Below, in pieces: positions 29,475 to 38,127 of a stretch of 64,000 bases of DNA. The notes beneath the pieces were generated by a model. That model worked only from the letters and a program-made list of their open reading frames with translations. It was not told where the DNA came from and did no database searches. The translations under genes were made by a program, and so were the position numbers. Within the stretch, counting starts at the first letter, position 1. The number at the start of each line of letters is the position of its first letter. Origin of the DNA: Cellvibrio sp. GTDB lineage: Bacteria > Pseudomonadota > Gammaproteobacteria > Pseudomonadales > Cellvibrionaceae. The stretch covers positions 245,001 to 309,000 of the forward strand of contig JADJRD010000002.1 in assembly GCA_016712405.1 (NCBI GenBank), written 5' to 3'.

Positions 29475-29741
29475 ATGACTCAAGTAGCGAAAGTTGCTCG
29501 TACACTGACGGGTAAAGTCGTCAGCGACAAAATGGATAAAACCATCACCGTCCTGATTGAGCGTCGTGTTAAGCACCCGATTTATGGTAAGTACACCACT
29601 AAATCATCCAAGATACATGCTCACGATGAAAAAAATGAGTGCAAGATGGGCGACATAGTGACAGTTTCTGAGTCACGTCCTCTGTCAAAAACCAAGACCT
29701 GGGCTTTATTGAAAATTGAAGAGCGCGCTACAGAAGTTTGA
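29475..29741 (+). CDS. rpsQ: 30S ribosomal protein S17
   Basis: Primary 16S rRNA binder with an OB fold. It has 88 residues: RTLTGKVVSDKMDKTITVL, RVKHPIYGKY, and GDIVTVSESRPLSKTKTW are typical. It starts 2 nt after rpmC. Confidence 0.97.
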   Translation: MTQVAKVARTLTGKVVSDKMDKTITVLIERRVKHPIYGKYTTKSSKIHAHDEKNECKMGDIVTVSESRPLSKTKTWALLKIEERATEV

Positions 29742-29775
29742 TCTGGCGCACTTTTAACAGTTTCGGAGACGGACG

Positions 29776-30144
29776 ATGATTCAAACAGAAAGCTACTTAG
29801 ATGTTGCAGACAATAGCGGCGCTCGCCGTGTCATGTGCATCAAGGTTCTTGGCGGTTCTCACCGTCGCTACGCGTCAGTGGGCGACATCATCAAGGTGAC
29901 TGTGAAGGAAGCAATTCCTCGCGGCAAGGTGAAAAAGGGCCAAGTGATGAAGGCAGTTGTTGTGCGTACTCGTAAGGGTGTGCGTAGACAAGACGGTTCA
30001 TTAATCAAGTTCGATGATAATGCTGCTGTACTGCTGAACAACCAAGATGCACCAATTGGTACACGTATTTTCGGACCAGTAACTCGTGAGTTGCGTGGCG
30101 AGAAATTCATGAAAATCATTTCTTTAGCACCCGAAGTGCTGTAA
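29776..30144 (+). CDS. rplN: 50S ribosomal protein L14
   Basis: Intersubunit-bridge protein. It has 122 residues, canonical: MIQTESYLDVADNSGARRV at the start, AVVVRTRKGVRR, and GTRIFGPVTRELR. SD CGGAGA. It opens the spc part of the cluster, and no strong separate promoter is seen in the 34-nt gap. Confidence 0.98.
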   Translation: MIQTESYLDVADNSGARRVMCIKVLGGSHRRYASVGDIIKVTVKEAIPRGKVKKGQVMKAVVVRTRKGVRRQDGSLIKFDDNAAVLLNNQDAPIGTRIFGPVTRELRGEKFMKIISLAPEVL

Positions 30145-30170
30145 CTGGCTAAAGGAACGAGGACATAAAA

Positions 30171-30488
30171 ATGCGTAAAATTAAGCGTGATGGTGAAGTG
30201 ATTGTGATTGCCGGAAGCGAGAAAGGTAAGCGCGGTAAAGTGGTTCGCGTTCTTGCCAATGATCGTTTGATCGTAAGCGGTATTAACATGATCAAAAAGC
30301 ACCAGAAGCCTAACCCTCAGTTGGGTGTTGCTGGTGGCATTATCGAAAAAGAAGCGTCGATTCATGCTTCGAATGTTGCCATTTACAACATGGCAACTAA
30401 GAAGGCGGATCGTATCGGTTTCAAAGTACTTGAAAATGGCGACAAAGTTCGTATTTACAAGTCCAACGGCGAAACCCTGGGAGCGTAA
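30171..30488 (+). CDS. rplX: 50S ribosomal protein L24
   Basis: Early-assembly protein that binds the 5' end of 23S rRNA. It has 105 residues: the KOW motif VIVIAGSEKGKRGKVVRV, then GINMIKKHQKP and GGIIEKEASIHASNV. SD GAGGA. Confidence 0.97.
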   Translation: MRKIKRDGEVIVIAGSEKGKRGKVVRVLANDRLIVSGINMIKKHQKPNPQLGVAGGIIEKEASIHASNVAIYNMATKKADRIGFKVLENGDKVRIYKSNGETLGA

Positions 30489-30494
30489 TCGAAA

Positions 30495-31034
30495 ATGGCA
30501 AGGCTAAAAGATCTTTACGTTAAAGAAATCGCCCCCAAACTGAAAGAAGAGTTGGGTTTGGCGAACGTGATGGAAGTGCCTCGCATTACCAAGATCACTC
30601 TAAATATGGGTGTTGGTGAAGCAGTTGGTGATAAAAAAGTGTTGGAAGCTGCTGTGGCTGACATGGTGAAAATTTCCGGTCAGAAAGTAGTGGTGAACAA
30701 TGCTCGTAAATCAATCGCGGGCTTTAAAATCCGTGATGGTTGGCCAATTGGATGTAAGGTAACCCTGCGCAAAGACCGTATGTATGAATTTTTGGATCGT
30801 CTGATTACAGTGGCAATCCCACGTATTCGTGACTTCCGCGGTATTAGCCCAAAACAATTTGATGGTCGTGGCAATTTTTCCATGGGCGTGACAGAACAAA
30901 TTATCTTCCCTGAGATTGACTACGATAAAGTAGATAAGCTCCGTGGTTTGGATATTTGCATCACTACCACCGCTCGTACGGACGAAGAAGGTCGTGCGTT
31001 GTTGAAAGCATTTAACTTCCCGTTCAAAGGTTAA
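30495..31034 (+). CDS. rplE: 50S ribosomal protein L5
   Basis: Binds 5S rRNA and contacts P-site tRNA. It has 179 residues: ITKITLNMGVGEAV, GQKVVVNNARKSIAGFK, RDFRGISPKQFDGRGNFS, and FPEIDYDKVDK. It starts 6 nt after rplX. Confidence 0.97.
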   Translation: MARLKDLYVKEIAPKLKEELGLANVMEVPRITKITLNMGVGEAVGDKKVLEAAVADMVKISGQKVVVNNARKSIAGFKIRDGWPIGCKVTLRKDRMYEFLDRLITVAIPRIRDFRGISPKQFDGRGNFSMGVTEQIIFPEIDYDKVDKLRGLDICITTTARTDEEGRALLKAFNFPFKG

Positions 31035-31043
31035 GGTGATCTC

Positions 31044-31349
31044 ATGGCAAAAAAATCGATGATTGCACGCGAAGTTAAACGTGCTCAAACCGTTAAAAAA
31101 TACGCTGCAAAGCGTTCAGAGCTGAAAGCAATTATTACTGCTGTTTCTTCAACTGAAGATCAAGTTTGGGAAGCGCAGACTAAATTGCAAAAAATGCCAC
31201 GTGATGCCAGCAAATCTCGCCAACGTAATCGTTGTCGCGTAACTGGTCGTCCACATGGAGTCTTCCGCAAATTTGGGCTTTGCCGTCATAAATTGCGTGA
31301 AGCCGCTATGCGTGGTGACGTTCCCGGTCTGGTTAAGGCCAGCTGGTAA
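31044..31349 (+). CDS. rpsN: 30S ribosomal protein S14
   Basis: 30S head protein. It has 101 residues of the long, zinc-free class: the C-terminal region RNRCRVTGRPHGVFRKFGLC has no pair of CxxC motifs. It ends LREAAMRGDVPGLVKASW, as usual. It lies 9 nt after rplE. Confidence 0.97.
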   Translation: MAKKSMIAREVKRAQTVKKYAAKRSELKAIITAVSSTEDQVWEAQTKLQKMPRDASKSRQRNRCRVTGRPHGVFRKFGLCRHKLREAAMRGDVPGLVKASW

Positions 31350-31376
31350 TTCAGCTTACTATAGGAGCAGAATCTG

Positions 31377-31769
31377 ATGAGCATGCAAGATCCGTTAGCA
31401 GATATGCTAACCCGTATTCGCAATGCACAGAATGTTGGCAAAGCCCAAGTGGTAATGCCTTCTTCAAAGCTGAAGATCAGCGTAGCTAAAGTCCTTGCGG
31501 ACGAAGGTTACATTGCTGGTTACTCAGTGAGCCAAGATGTAAAAAGCGAACTTACGATTGAATTGAAGTATTTTGAAGGCAAGCCTGTAATTGTTGAGTT
31601 GGATCGTATCAGCCGTCCAGGTTTGCGTAGTTATGCTGGTAAGACTGCAATACCAAAAGTCCGTGCGGGCTTAGGTATAGCGATTGTTTCAACCAGTAAA
31701 GGTGTAATGACTGATCGTGCTGCTCGCGCCGCTGGCGTAGGTGGCGAAGTCCTCTGCACAGTATTCTAA
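31377..31769 (+). CDS. rpsH: 30S ribosomal protein S8
   Basis: Binds the central domain of 16S rRNA and in E. coli represses the spc operon at the rplE start. It has 130 residues: MQDPLADMLTRIRNAQ, VELDRISRPGLRSYAG, and GLGIAIVSTSKGVMTDRAAR. SD AGGAG. Confidence 0.97.
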   Translation: MSMQDPLADMLTRIRNAQNVGKAQVVMPSSKLKISVAKVLADEGYIAGYSVSQDVKSELTIELKYFEGKPVIVELDRISRPGLRSYAGKTAIPKVRAGLGIAIVSTSKGVMTDRAARAAGVGGEVLCTVF

Positions 31770-31785
31770 TTTTTGGGAAAACGTC

Positions 31786-32319
31786 ATGTCACGAGTTGCA
31801 AAAAGTCCGGTTGAAGTACCCGCTGCAGTGACTGTGAGCCTGAATGGCCAGAGTCTCTCTATAAAAGGTGGCAAGGGTACGTTGGCGCTGGAAATCAACG
31901 CGAGTGTTGAAGTGAAGCAAGTTAACAATGTGTTGACCTTTACTCCTCGCGACGGTGCCAAGCAGTCTGATGCGTTAGCAGGCACTACACGTGCGCTGGT
32001 TAACAACATGGTTATCGGTGTCAGCCAAGGTTTTGAAAAGAAACTGTCGTTGGTTGGTGTAGGTTATCGTGTTAAAGCAGAAGGTAACACTGTAAACCTG
32101 TCTTTGGGTTATTCACATCCAGTTGTTTATGCCTTGCCAAAAGGTGTAACGGTTGAAACCCCAAGCCAGACAGAAATAGTATTAAAAAGCGCTGACAAGC
32201 AATTGCTAGGTCAAGTTGCTGCTGAGATCCGTGCGTTCCGCGAGCCAGAGCCTTACAAAGGTAAAGGTGTTCGCTATTCGGATGAAGTGGTACTGCGTAA
32301 AGAAGCCAAGAAGAAATAG
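31786..32319 (+). CDS. rplF: 50S ribosomal protein L6
   Basis: Binds near the sarcin-ricin loop. It has 177 residues with two similar domains: SRVAKSPVEVPA at the start, the second domain with KKLSLVGVGYRVKAEG, and the C-terminal RAFREPEPYKGKGVRY. ATG 31786 (SD TGGGAAAA) is preferred to the frame that is open into rpsH. Confidence 0.97.
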   Translation: MSRVAKSPVEVPAAVTVSLNGQSLSIKGGKGTLALEINASVEVKQVNNVLTFTPRDGAKQSDALAGTTRALVNNMVIGVSQGFEKKLSLVGVGYRVKAEGNTVNLSLGYSHPVVYALPKGVTVETPSQTEIVLKSADKQLLGQVAAEIRAFREPEPYKGKGVRYSDEVVLRKEAKKK

Positions 32320-32327
32320 AGGCAGAT

Positions 32328-32678
32328 ATGAACGACAAAAAAGAATCTCGTCTTCGTCGTGCACGCCGTGCTCGTGTGAAGATCCGCGAGTTAGGTGTAA
32401 CGCGCTTAGCAATTCATCGTACGCCACGTCATATCTACGCTCAGTTGATTTCTGGCGATGGATCACAAGTATTGGCGAGTGCATCTACCCTGGACAAAGC
32501 CTTGCGTTCTGGCCAAACCGGTAATGCAGATGCAGCTAAAGCTGTAGGTGCATTGATTGCAGAGCGTGCCAAAGCGGCGGGCATCACACAAGTGGCCTTT
32601 GATCGCAGTGGTTTCAAATATCATGGCCGTATCAAAGCGTTGGCTGATGCTGCACGCGAAGGCGGTTTGGAATTCTAA
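32328..32678 (+). CDS. rplR: 50S ribosomal protein L18
   Basis: Binds 5S rRNA. It has 116 residues: RRARRARVKIRELGVTRL, HRTPRHIYAQLI, and AFDRSGFKYHGRIKALAD. It lies 8 nt after rplF with SD AGGCAG. Confidence 0.97.
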   Translation: MNDKKESRLRRARRARVKIRELGVTRLAIHRTPRHIYAQLISGDGSQVLASASTLDKALRSGQTGNADAAKAVGALIAERAKAAGITQVAFDRSGFKYHGRIKALADAAREGGLEF

Positions 32679-32687
32679 GGGTGAGAT

Positions 32688-33203
32688 ATGGCAAACGCTA
32701 GAAGAGATGAAGAGACTGGCAACACTGAAGGCTTACAAGAAAAGCTTGTTCAGGTTAACCGTGTAGCCAAGACAGTTAAAGGTGGCCGTATATTCGCATT
32801 CACAGCTTTGACAGTTGTGGGTGATGGCAATGGTAAGGTGGGATTTGGTCGTGGTAAAGCACGTGAAGTGCCAGCTGCTATCCAAAAGGCGATGGAAGCT
32901 GCTCGTCGTAATATGATCAGTGTTGATCTGAATGGCGACACCATCCAATACCCAATTAAAGGTATTCACGGTGCGTCCAAAGTGTATATGCAGCCTGCCT
33001 CACAAGGTACAGGTATCATTGCGGGTGGTGCTATGCGTGCTGTGCTGGAAATTGCCGGTGTACAAAACGTACTCTCAAAGTGCTATGGATCAACCAATCC
33101 AGTGAACGTTGTTCGTGCGACCTTCAATGCGCTGAAAGCTATGACCTCCCCTGAAGCTGTTGCTGCCAAACGTGGCAAATCAGTTGAAGATATATTGAAT
33201 TAA
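32688..33203 (+). CDS. rpsE: 30S ribosomal protein S5
   Basis: Part of the mRNA entry site and accuracy centre. It has 171 residues: RVAKTVKGGRIFAFTALTV, GFGRGKAREVPAAIQKAMEA, and GTGIIAGGAMRAVLEIAGV. It lies 9 nt after rplR. The spectinomycin-loop region KTVKGGR looks wild type. Confidence 0.97.
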   Translation: MANARRDEETGNTEGLQEKLVQVNRVAKTVKGGRIFAFTALTVVGDGNGKVGFGRGKAREVPAAIQKAMEAARRNMISVDLNGDTIQYPIKGIHGASKVYMQPASQGTGIIAGGAMRAVLEIAGVQNVLSKCYGSTNPVNVVRATFNALKAMTSPEAVAAKRGKSVEDILN

Positions 33204-33237
33204 TCGTTTGTTCGATTTGTAGATGGCGGATTTCATC

Positions 33238-33423
33238 ATGTCTAAAAAAATGATTAAAGTGACCCAGACCAAGAGCACGGCTCACCGTCTGAAGAACCAC
33301 AAAGCTTGTGTAGCAGGCTTGGGGTTGCGTCGCATCGGTCACTCTGTGGAAGTGGAAGATACTCCTTCCGTTCGCGGTATGATCAATGTAGTAAGTTATA
33401 TGGTTAAGGTGGAAGGGGAATAA
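33238..33423 (+). CDS. rpmD: 50S ribosomal protein L30
   Basis: Small 50S protein. It has 61 residues from ATG 33238: MIKVTQTKSTAHRL, then GLGLRRIGHSVEVEDTPSVRG and a short C-terminal strand. An in-frame ATG at 33223 would add five residues but is less like the family N-terminus. rplO follows after one base. Confidence 0.94.
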   Translation: MSKKMIKVTQTKSTAHRLKNHKACVAGLGLRRIGHSVEVEDTPSVRGMINVVSYMVKVEGE

Positions 33424-33424
33424 T

Positions 33425-33859
33425 ATGCGTCTTAACACCTTGAGCCCGGCGCCGGGCAGAATTCATGCAAAAAAACGTGTTGGCCGTGGTATTGGTAGTG
33501 GTCTGGGTAAGACTGCAGGCCGTGGTCACAAGGGTTTGAAGTCACGTTCAGGTGGTTCAGTAAGACCAGGATTTGAGGGCGGTCAAATGCCTTTGCAGAT
33601 CCGCTTACCGAAATACGGTTTCACATCACGTATTGGTATGGTCACAGCTGAGATTCGATTATCCGAATTGAATGCTGTTGAAGGTTCTATTGTTGATATC
33701 GAAACTTTGAAACAAGCCGGTCTGATCAGTTCAGTGATTAAGCGTGCCAAGATTTTCGCCTCGGGCGAAGTCAAAAAAGCAGTGACTGTGAAAGGTTTAT
33801 CAGTGACTAAAGGTGCTAAAGCCGCTATTGAAGCAGCTGGCGGTAAAGTAGAAGAGTAA
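33425..33859 (+). CDS. rplO: 50S ribosomal protein L15
   Basis: Late-assembly 50S protein. It has 144 residues: MRLNTLSPAPGRIHAKKRVG, GRGIGSGLGKTAGRGHKG, and GGQMPLQIRLPKYGF. It begins right after the rpmD stop, with SD GAAGGGGAA. Confidence 0.97.
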   Translation: MRLNTLSPAPGRIHAKKRVGRGIGSGLGKTAGRGHKGLKSRSGGSVRPGFEGGQMPLQIRLPKYGFTSRIGMVTAEIRLSELNAVEGSIVDIETLKQAGLISSVIKRAKIFASGEVKKAVTVKGLSVTKGAKAAIEAAGGKVEE

Positions 33860-33869
33860 CGAGGCGCGA

Positions 33870-35201
33870 ATGGCAACTCCCGCTCAACTGCCCATGGCAA
33901 GTCAACGCGGTTTAGGCGAGCTTTGGGCTCGCCTCCGCTTTTTGCTTTTGGCAATAGTGATTTATCGTATCGGTACGCACGTACCAGTTCCTGGTCTTGA
34001 TCCAGAGCGTATTGCGCAGATGTATAAAGAGAATGAAGGCACAATCTTGGGCATGGTCAACATGTTTTCAGGTGGTGCCTTAGAGCGTATGAGTATCCTT
34101 GCATTAGGTATCATGCCCTACATCTCGGCATCTATTATTATGCAGCTTCTTTCTGCGGTAACTCCTTCGTTGGAGCAGTTGAAGAAAGAAGGTGATGCTG
34201 GGCGTCGAAAGATCAATCAGATGACTCGATACCTGACCTTGGCGCTAGCGAGTGTTCAGGCATTGGCTTTGGCTGTGGGTTTCTCCGGTTATGCTTATGG
34301 AGATGTAGGATTTCATTTCTACGCGATAGCAAGTATTTCGCTTGTGACTGGCGCCATGTTTATGATGTGGCTGGGTGAGCAAGTAACTGAAAGGGGTGTA
34401 GGTAACGGAATATCAATGCTCATATTTGCTGGGATAGTGGCAGGGATACCGAGTGCAATTGGTCAAACGTTTAGTCTTGCGCGATCAGCTGATAGCGTTC
34501 ACATGATGAAAATTCTTGTTGTGTGCATAATTGCTATTGCTGTGATATGGGTAGTCGTTCGTGTAGAGCGTGGGCAACGTCGCATAACAATTAATTATGC
34601 CAAAAGACAGCCGGGTAGACAGGCACAGGCTAGCCATTTACCATTGAAAATAAATATGGCAGGTGTTATCCCTGCGATCTTTGCGAGCAGTATTTTGATG
34701 TTCCCTGCTTCCATTGGGCAGTGGTTCGGTAGTAGTGCGACAGATTCAGAATGGAGTGAGTTCCTAGGTAAGGTTTCTGTTGCTTTGAGCCCAGGAAATC
34801 CGCTTTACATCATAGTGTTTGTGATATTTATTGTTTTCTTTTGCTTCTTTTACACGGCGTTGATGTTTAATCCAAAAGAAGTGGCTGAAAACTTAAAGAA
34901 ATCCGGTGCGTTTATACCTGGTATACGTCCGGGCGAACATTCAGCTAAATATATCGATAGTGTGTTAACTCGCTTGACGGTTATTGGTGGGATGTATATG
35001 TCGGCAGTTTGTTTGTTGCCGGAGTTTTTAATCGTATCAGCAGATGTGCCGTTCTATTTGGGTGGCACTTCATTGTTAATCGTAGTGGTAGTGGTAATGG
35101 ACTTCATGTCTCAAGTGCAAGCTCATTTGATGTCACATCAATATGAATCACTAATGAAGAAGTCAAATTTGAAGGGTTATGGTGCAACCGGTTTGCGCTA
35201 G
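33870..35201 (+). CDS. secY: preprotein translocase subunit SecY
   Basis: Channel-forming subunit of the SecYEG translocon. It has 443 residues with ten expected membrane segments. It contains GTHVPVPGLDPERI, the TM2 plug region MFSGGALERMSILALGIMPYI (split here as FSGGALERMS and ALGIMPYISASI), and the cytoplasmic loops with RITINYAKRQ and GIRPGEHSAKYID. It lies 10 nt after rplO, the conserved spc location. Confidence 0.98.
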   Translation: MATPAQLPMASQRGLGELWARLRFLLLAIVIYRIGTHVPVPGLDPERIAQMYKENEGTILGMVNMFSGGALERMSILALGIMPYISASIIMQLLSAVTPSLEQLKKEGDAGRRKINQMTRYLTLALASVQALALAVGFSGYAYGDVGFHFYAIASISLVTGAMFMMWLGEQVTERGVGNGISMLIFAGIVAGIPSAIGQTFSLARSADSVHMMKILVVCIIAIAVIWVVVRVERGQRRITINYAKRQPGRQAQASHLPLKINMAGVIPAIFASSILMFPASIGQWFGSSATDSEWSEFLGKVSVALSPGNPLYIIVFVIFIVFFCFFYTALMFNPKEVAENLKKSGAFIPGIRPGEHSAKYIDSVLTRLTVIGGMYMSAVCLLPEFLIVSADVPFYLGGTSLLIVVVVVMDFMSQVQAHLMSHQYESLMKKSNLKGYGATGLR

Positions 35202-35222
35202 GCCAAAGATAGAGGTTGTGTA

Positions 35223-35339
35223 ATGAAAGTTCGTGCTTCTGTAAAAAAGATTTGCCGCAATTGCAAAATGGTTCGTCGCAATGGTGTACTGCGCGTTATT
35301 TGCGCTGTTGAGCCGCGCCATAAGCAGCGTCAAGGTTAA
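35223..35339 (+). CDS. rpmJ: 50S ribosomal protein L36
   Basis: 38-residue zinc-ribbon protein of the 50S subunit, starting MKVRASVKKICRNCK and ending AVEPRHKQRQG. The CxxC, third Cys and His needed for zinc are all present, so it is the zinc-binding paralog. It lies 21 nt after secY, as in other spc operons. Confidence 0.96.
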   Translation: MKVRASVKKICRNCKMVRRNGVLRVICAVEPRHKQRQG

Positions 35340-35358
35340 TCACAGATCTTTGCCTGAG

Positions 35359-35392
35359 CAGGCAGGTGCAAATCGCACCTGCCTGTTCTTTT
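35359..35392 (+). terminator. terminator after rpmJ
   Basis: A strong stem CAGGCAGGTGC / GCACCTGCCTG with a 5-nt loop is followed by TTCTTTTCT. It separates the S10-spc genes from rpsM and suggests that the alpha operon has its own promoter in the following 160 nt, although I cannot pick a convincing one. Confidence 0.85.
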
Positions 35393-35553
35393 CTGGTGAT
35401 CTGTGAATGGGGGGCGTTGACTGTCGTCAGGTGGAGAAATCTCCTGGCTATTGATTTGTAATGAACTTATCGTTATCCTTCGCGCCTTTTTGCGTATTGG
35501 GTGGCGTAGCTCATTGTCAGCGCCGCATTTTAAGTGTTGTTGGAGTAATCTGA

Positions 35554-35910
35554 ATGGCTCGTATCGCTGGTGTCAACATACCAGATAACAAACACGCCGT
35601 TATATCCTTGACTTATGTCTATGGAATCGGCCGTACAACTGCAAAACAAATCTGTGCTGCTGCAGGCATTGCCGAAGAAACCAAAATCGGCACCCTGTCT
35701 GAAGAGCAAATGGATGCTGTTCGTGCTGAAGTTGCCAAGCGTACCGTGGAAGGTGATTTGCGTCGTGTGATTTCGATGAATATCAAGCGCTTGATGGATT
35801 TGGGATGTTACCGTGGGTTGCGCCATCGTCGTGGATTGCCACTGCGTGGTCAGCGTACCAAGACTAACGCCCGTACCCGTAAGGGTCCACGTAAGCCGAT
35901 CAAGAAGTAA
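35554..35910 (+). CDS. rpsM: 30S ribosomal protein S13
   Basis: 30S head protein contacting P-site tRNA and 23S rRNA. It has 118 residues: ARIAGVNIPDNKHAVISLTY, GIGRTTAKQICAAAGI, RGLRHRRGLPLRGQRTKTNA, and the basic tail KGPRKPIKK. It is first gene of the alpha operon. Confidence 0.98.
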   Translation: MARIAGVNIPDNKHAVISLTYVYGIGRTTAKQICAAAGIAEETKIGTLSEEQMDAVRAEVAKRTVEGDLRRVISMNIKRLMDLGCYRGLRHRRGLPLRGQRTKTNARTRKGPRKPIKK

Positions 35911-35963
35911 TTCTTGTTTGAAACATCAATCACTAGGCTAATCATTTAGTAGGAAGAATTGCT

Positions 35964-36355
35964 ATGGCGAAGCCAGGTAATAAAACTGCAGTTAAGAAAA
36001 AAGTTAAAAAGACGGTAGTCGATGGCGTTGCGCACATCCATGCCTCTTTTAACAATACCATTGTCACTATCACGGATCGTCAAGGTAATGCCTTGGCATG
36101 GGCTACTTCGGGTGGTTCAGGCTTCCGTGGTTCTCGTAAATCAACTCCGTTTGCTGCCCAGGTTGCTGCTGAGCGCGCTGGCGAAGCAGCAAAAGAGTAT
36201 GGTTTGAAAAACCTCGATGTCAAGTTAAGGCCAGCCCAGGTCGTGAATCGGCTGTGCGTGCGTTGAACAATGTTGGCTACAAAATTACCAACATCACTGA
36301 CGTAACACCAATTCCACACAACGGCTGTCGTCCGCCGAAGAAACGTCGCGTGTAA
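35964..36355 (+). CDS. rpsK: 30S ribosomal protein S11 (frameshifted as sequenced)
   Basis: Platform protein of the 30S subunit that binds the Shine-Dalgarno helix. The first 86 residues are normal (up to GLKNLDV). The invariant KVKGPGPGRE segment at 36220-36238 is garbled, and the frame then reaches a false stop at 36266. Reading on in another frame restores ESAVRALNNVGYKI and the C-terminus PHNGCRPPKKRRV, ending at 36355. Four missing bases, each from a run (AAA, AAA, CCC, GG), would give a perfect 131-residue S11. As the gene is essential, this is almost surely a sequencing error. Confidence 0.95.
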
Positions 36356-36368
36356 GGGGAGATAGATA

Positions 36369-36989
36369 ATGGCACGTTATATTGGTCCAAGCTGTAAACT
36401 CTCTCGCCGCGAAGGCACTGATCTTTTCCTGAAAAGTGGTGCGCGTGCGTTAGATTCAAAATGCAAAATTGAAACTGCACCAGGTCAACATGGACAACGT
36501 CGCGGACGTTTGTCTGACTACGGTGTTCAGTTGCGTGAAAAGCAAAAAGTGCGTCGTATTTACGGCATTCTTGAAAAGCAATTCCGTGGTTATTACAAAG
36601 AAGCTGCTCGTCGTAAAGGCGCAAGCGGTGAAAACTTGCTGAAGTTGTTGGAATGTCGTTTGGACAATGTGGTGTATCGCATGGGCTTCGGTTCAACTCG
36701 TGCTGAATCACGTCAACTGGTTTCGCACAAAGCGATCAGTGTGAATGGCAAGACAGTGAATATTGCTTCATTTCAAGTTGCTGCGGGTGATGTAGTGGCT
36801 GTGCGTGAAAAAGCCAAGAATCAATTGCGTATCCAAAACGCGCTGAATCTGGCTGGGCAACGCAGTAATGTTGAGTGGTTAGACGTGAATAGCGAGAAGA
36901 AAGAAGGCGTGTTCAAGCGCGTTCCTGATCGCAGTGACTTGTCTGCTGACATCAACGAAAACCTCATCGTAGAGCTTTACTCTAAGTAA
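36369..36989 (+). CDS. rpsD: 30S ribosomal protein S4
   Basis: Primary 16S rRNA binder and, in E. coli, repressor of the alpha operon. It has 206 residues: MARYIGPSCKLSRREGTDL, ESRQLVSHKAISVNGKTVNI in the S4 domain, and the C-terminus ENLIVELYSK. SD GGGGAG, 13 nt after the rpsK stop. Confidence 0.98.
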   Translation: MARYIGPSCKLSRREGTDLFLKSGARALDSKCKIETAPGQHGQRRGRLSDYGVQLREKQKVRRIYGILEKQFRGYYKEAARRKGASGENLLKLLECRLDNVVYRMGFGSTRAESRQLVSHKAISVNGKTVNIASFQVAAGDVVAVREKAKNQLRIQNALNLAGQRSNVEWLDVNSEKKEGVFKRVPDRSDLSADINENLIVELYSK

Positions 36990-37015
36990 GGAAAATCTAA
37001 CTAAAAGGTGTGGCT

Positions 37016-38002
37016 ATGCAGACTGCAGTAAACGAATTTTTAACTCCTCGTCATATCGATGTTACCGAAAGTGGTCCAACCCGCGCACGCGTGGTGTTGG
37101 AACCTTTGGAGCGTGGTTTTGGGCACACACTCGGCAATGCCTTGCGCCGTATTTTACTTTCATCAATGGCCGGTTGTGCCATTGTTGAAGTTGAAATCGA
37201 TGGTGTGTTGCATGAGTACAGTGCGATTGAAGGTGTTCGTGAAGACGTAATCGAGATTTTACTCAACCTCAAAGGCGTTGCTGTGGTTATGCACGGTAAA
37301 GATCACGCCGTATTGACTTTGACCAAGAAAGGTTCTGGTGTGGTGACTGCGGGTGATATTCAGGTTGATCACGATATTGAGATCAAAAACCCGGATCATC
37401 TGATTGCTACTATCACTGGCAACACTGAATTGAAAATGCGTTTAACGATTGCTCGGGGCCGTGGCTATCAGCCAGCAGACAGTCGTCGTCGTGATGATGA
37501 TGAAAGTCGCGCAATTGGCCGTTTGCAATTGGATGCTTCTTTCAGCCCGGTAAAGCGTTTGGCTTACTCTGTAGAAAGTGCGCGTGTTGAACAACGCACT
37601 GACTTGGATAAATTAGTACTTGAGTTGGAAACCAACGGTACTATTGATCCAGAAGAAGCGATTCGTCGTGCTGCAACAATTCTTCAACAACAGCTTGCTG
37701 TGTTTGTCGATTTGGAAGGTGAGAAGCAATCAGCTCCAGAACAGAAAGAAGAAACGATTGATCCAATTCTCCTGCGTCCAGTAGATGATTTGGAATTGAC
37801 CGTTCGTTCTGCCAACTGTTTGAAAGCAGAAAACATTTACTACATTGGTGATTTGATTCAACGTACAGAAGTTGAATTGTTGAAGACGCCAAACTTGGGT
37901 AAAAAATCTTTGACCGAAATTAAAGACGTTCTGGCTTCACGCGGTTTGTCTCTCGGCATGCGTTTGGAAAACTGGCCGCCAGCCAGCTTGAAGAACGACT
38001 AA
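37016..38002 (+). CDS. rpoA: DNA-directed RNA polymerase subunit alpha
   Basis: Dimerises to scaffold RNA polymerase. The C-terminal domain binds UP elements and activators. It has 328 residues. The N-terminal domain has ERGFGHTLGNALRRILLSSM, and the alpha-CTD begins near 245 with ELTVRSANCLKAENI and ends TLGKKSLTEIKDVLASRGL-like sequence (NLGKKSLTEIKDV). ATG 37016 with SD AAAGGTG is preferred over the GTG two codons earlier. Confidence 0.98.
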   Translation: MQTAVNEFLTPRHIDVTESGPTRARVVLEPLERGFGHTLGNALRRILLSSMAGCAIVEVEIDGVLHEYSAIEGVREDVIEILLNLKGVAVVMHGKDHAVLTLTKKGSGVVTAGDIQVDHDIEIKNPDHLIATITGNTELKMRLTIARGRGYQPADSRRRDDDESRAIGRLQLDASFSPVKRLAYSVESARVEQRTDLDKLVLELETNGTIDPEEAIRRAATILQQQLAVFVDLEGEKQSAPEQKEETIDPILLRPVDDLELTVRSANCLKAENIYYIGDLIQRTEVELLKTPNLGKKSLTEIKDVLASRGLSLGMRLENWPPASLKND

Positions 38003-38010
38003 GCAATAAA

Positions 38011-38053
38011 TAAAGGCCGTTGATAGGATTCTATCAACGGCCTTTATTATTAG
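38011..38053 (+). terminator. strong hairpin between rpoA and rplQ
   Basis: A perfect 16-bp stem (TAAAGGCCGTTGATAG / CTATCAACGGCCTTTA) with a 4-nt loop starts 9 nt after rpoA. The tail TTATTATTAG is U-rich but not a clean run. A second smaller hairpin, CGCTCG / CGAGCG, lies at 38056-38082. It may be an attenuator or an RNase processing site. Confidence 0.65.
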
Positions 38054-38127
38054 TTCGCTCGTAACTCACTTCGGTGCGAGCGGTTAACGAGATTGTGTAA
38101 ACAATCCATATTTGAAGGTATTTTAAA

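Noticed and set aside
35400..35553. Promoter for the alpha operon (TTGATT, 16 bp, TTATCC)
   Set aside because: The -10 match is too poor to support, although a promoter is expected after the rpmJ terminator.
36220..36266. Programmed frameshift in rpsK
   Set aside because: No slippery site is seen and four separate run losses are needed. Sequencing error is simpler.
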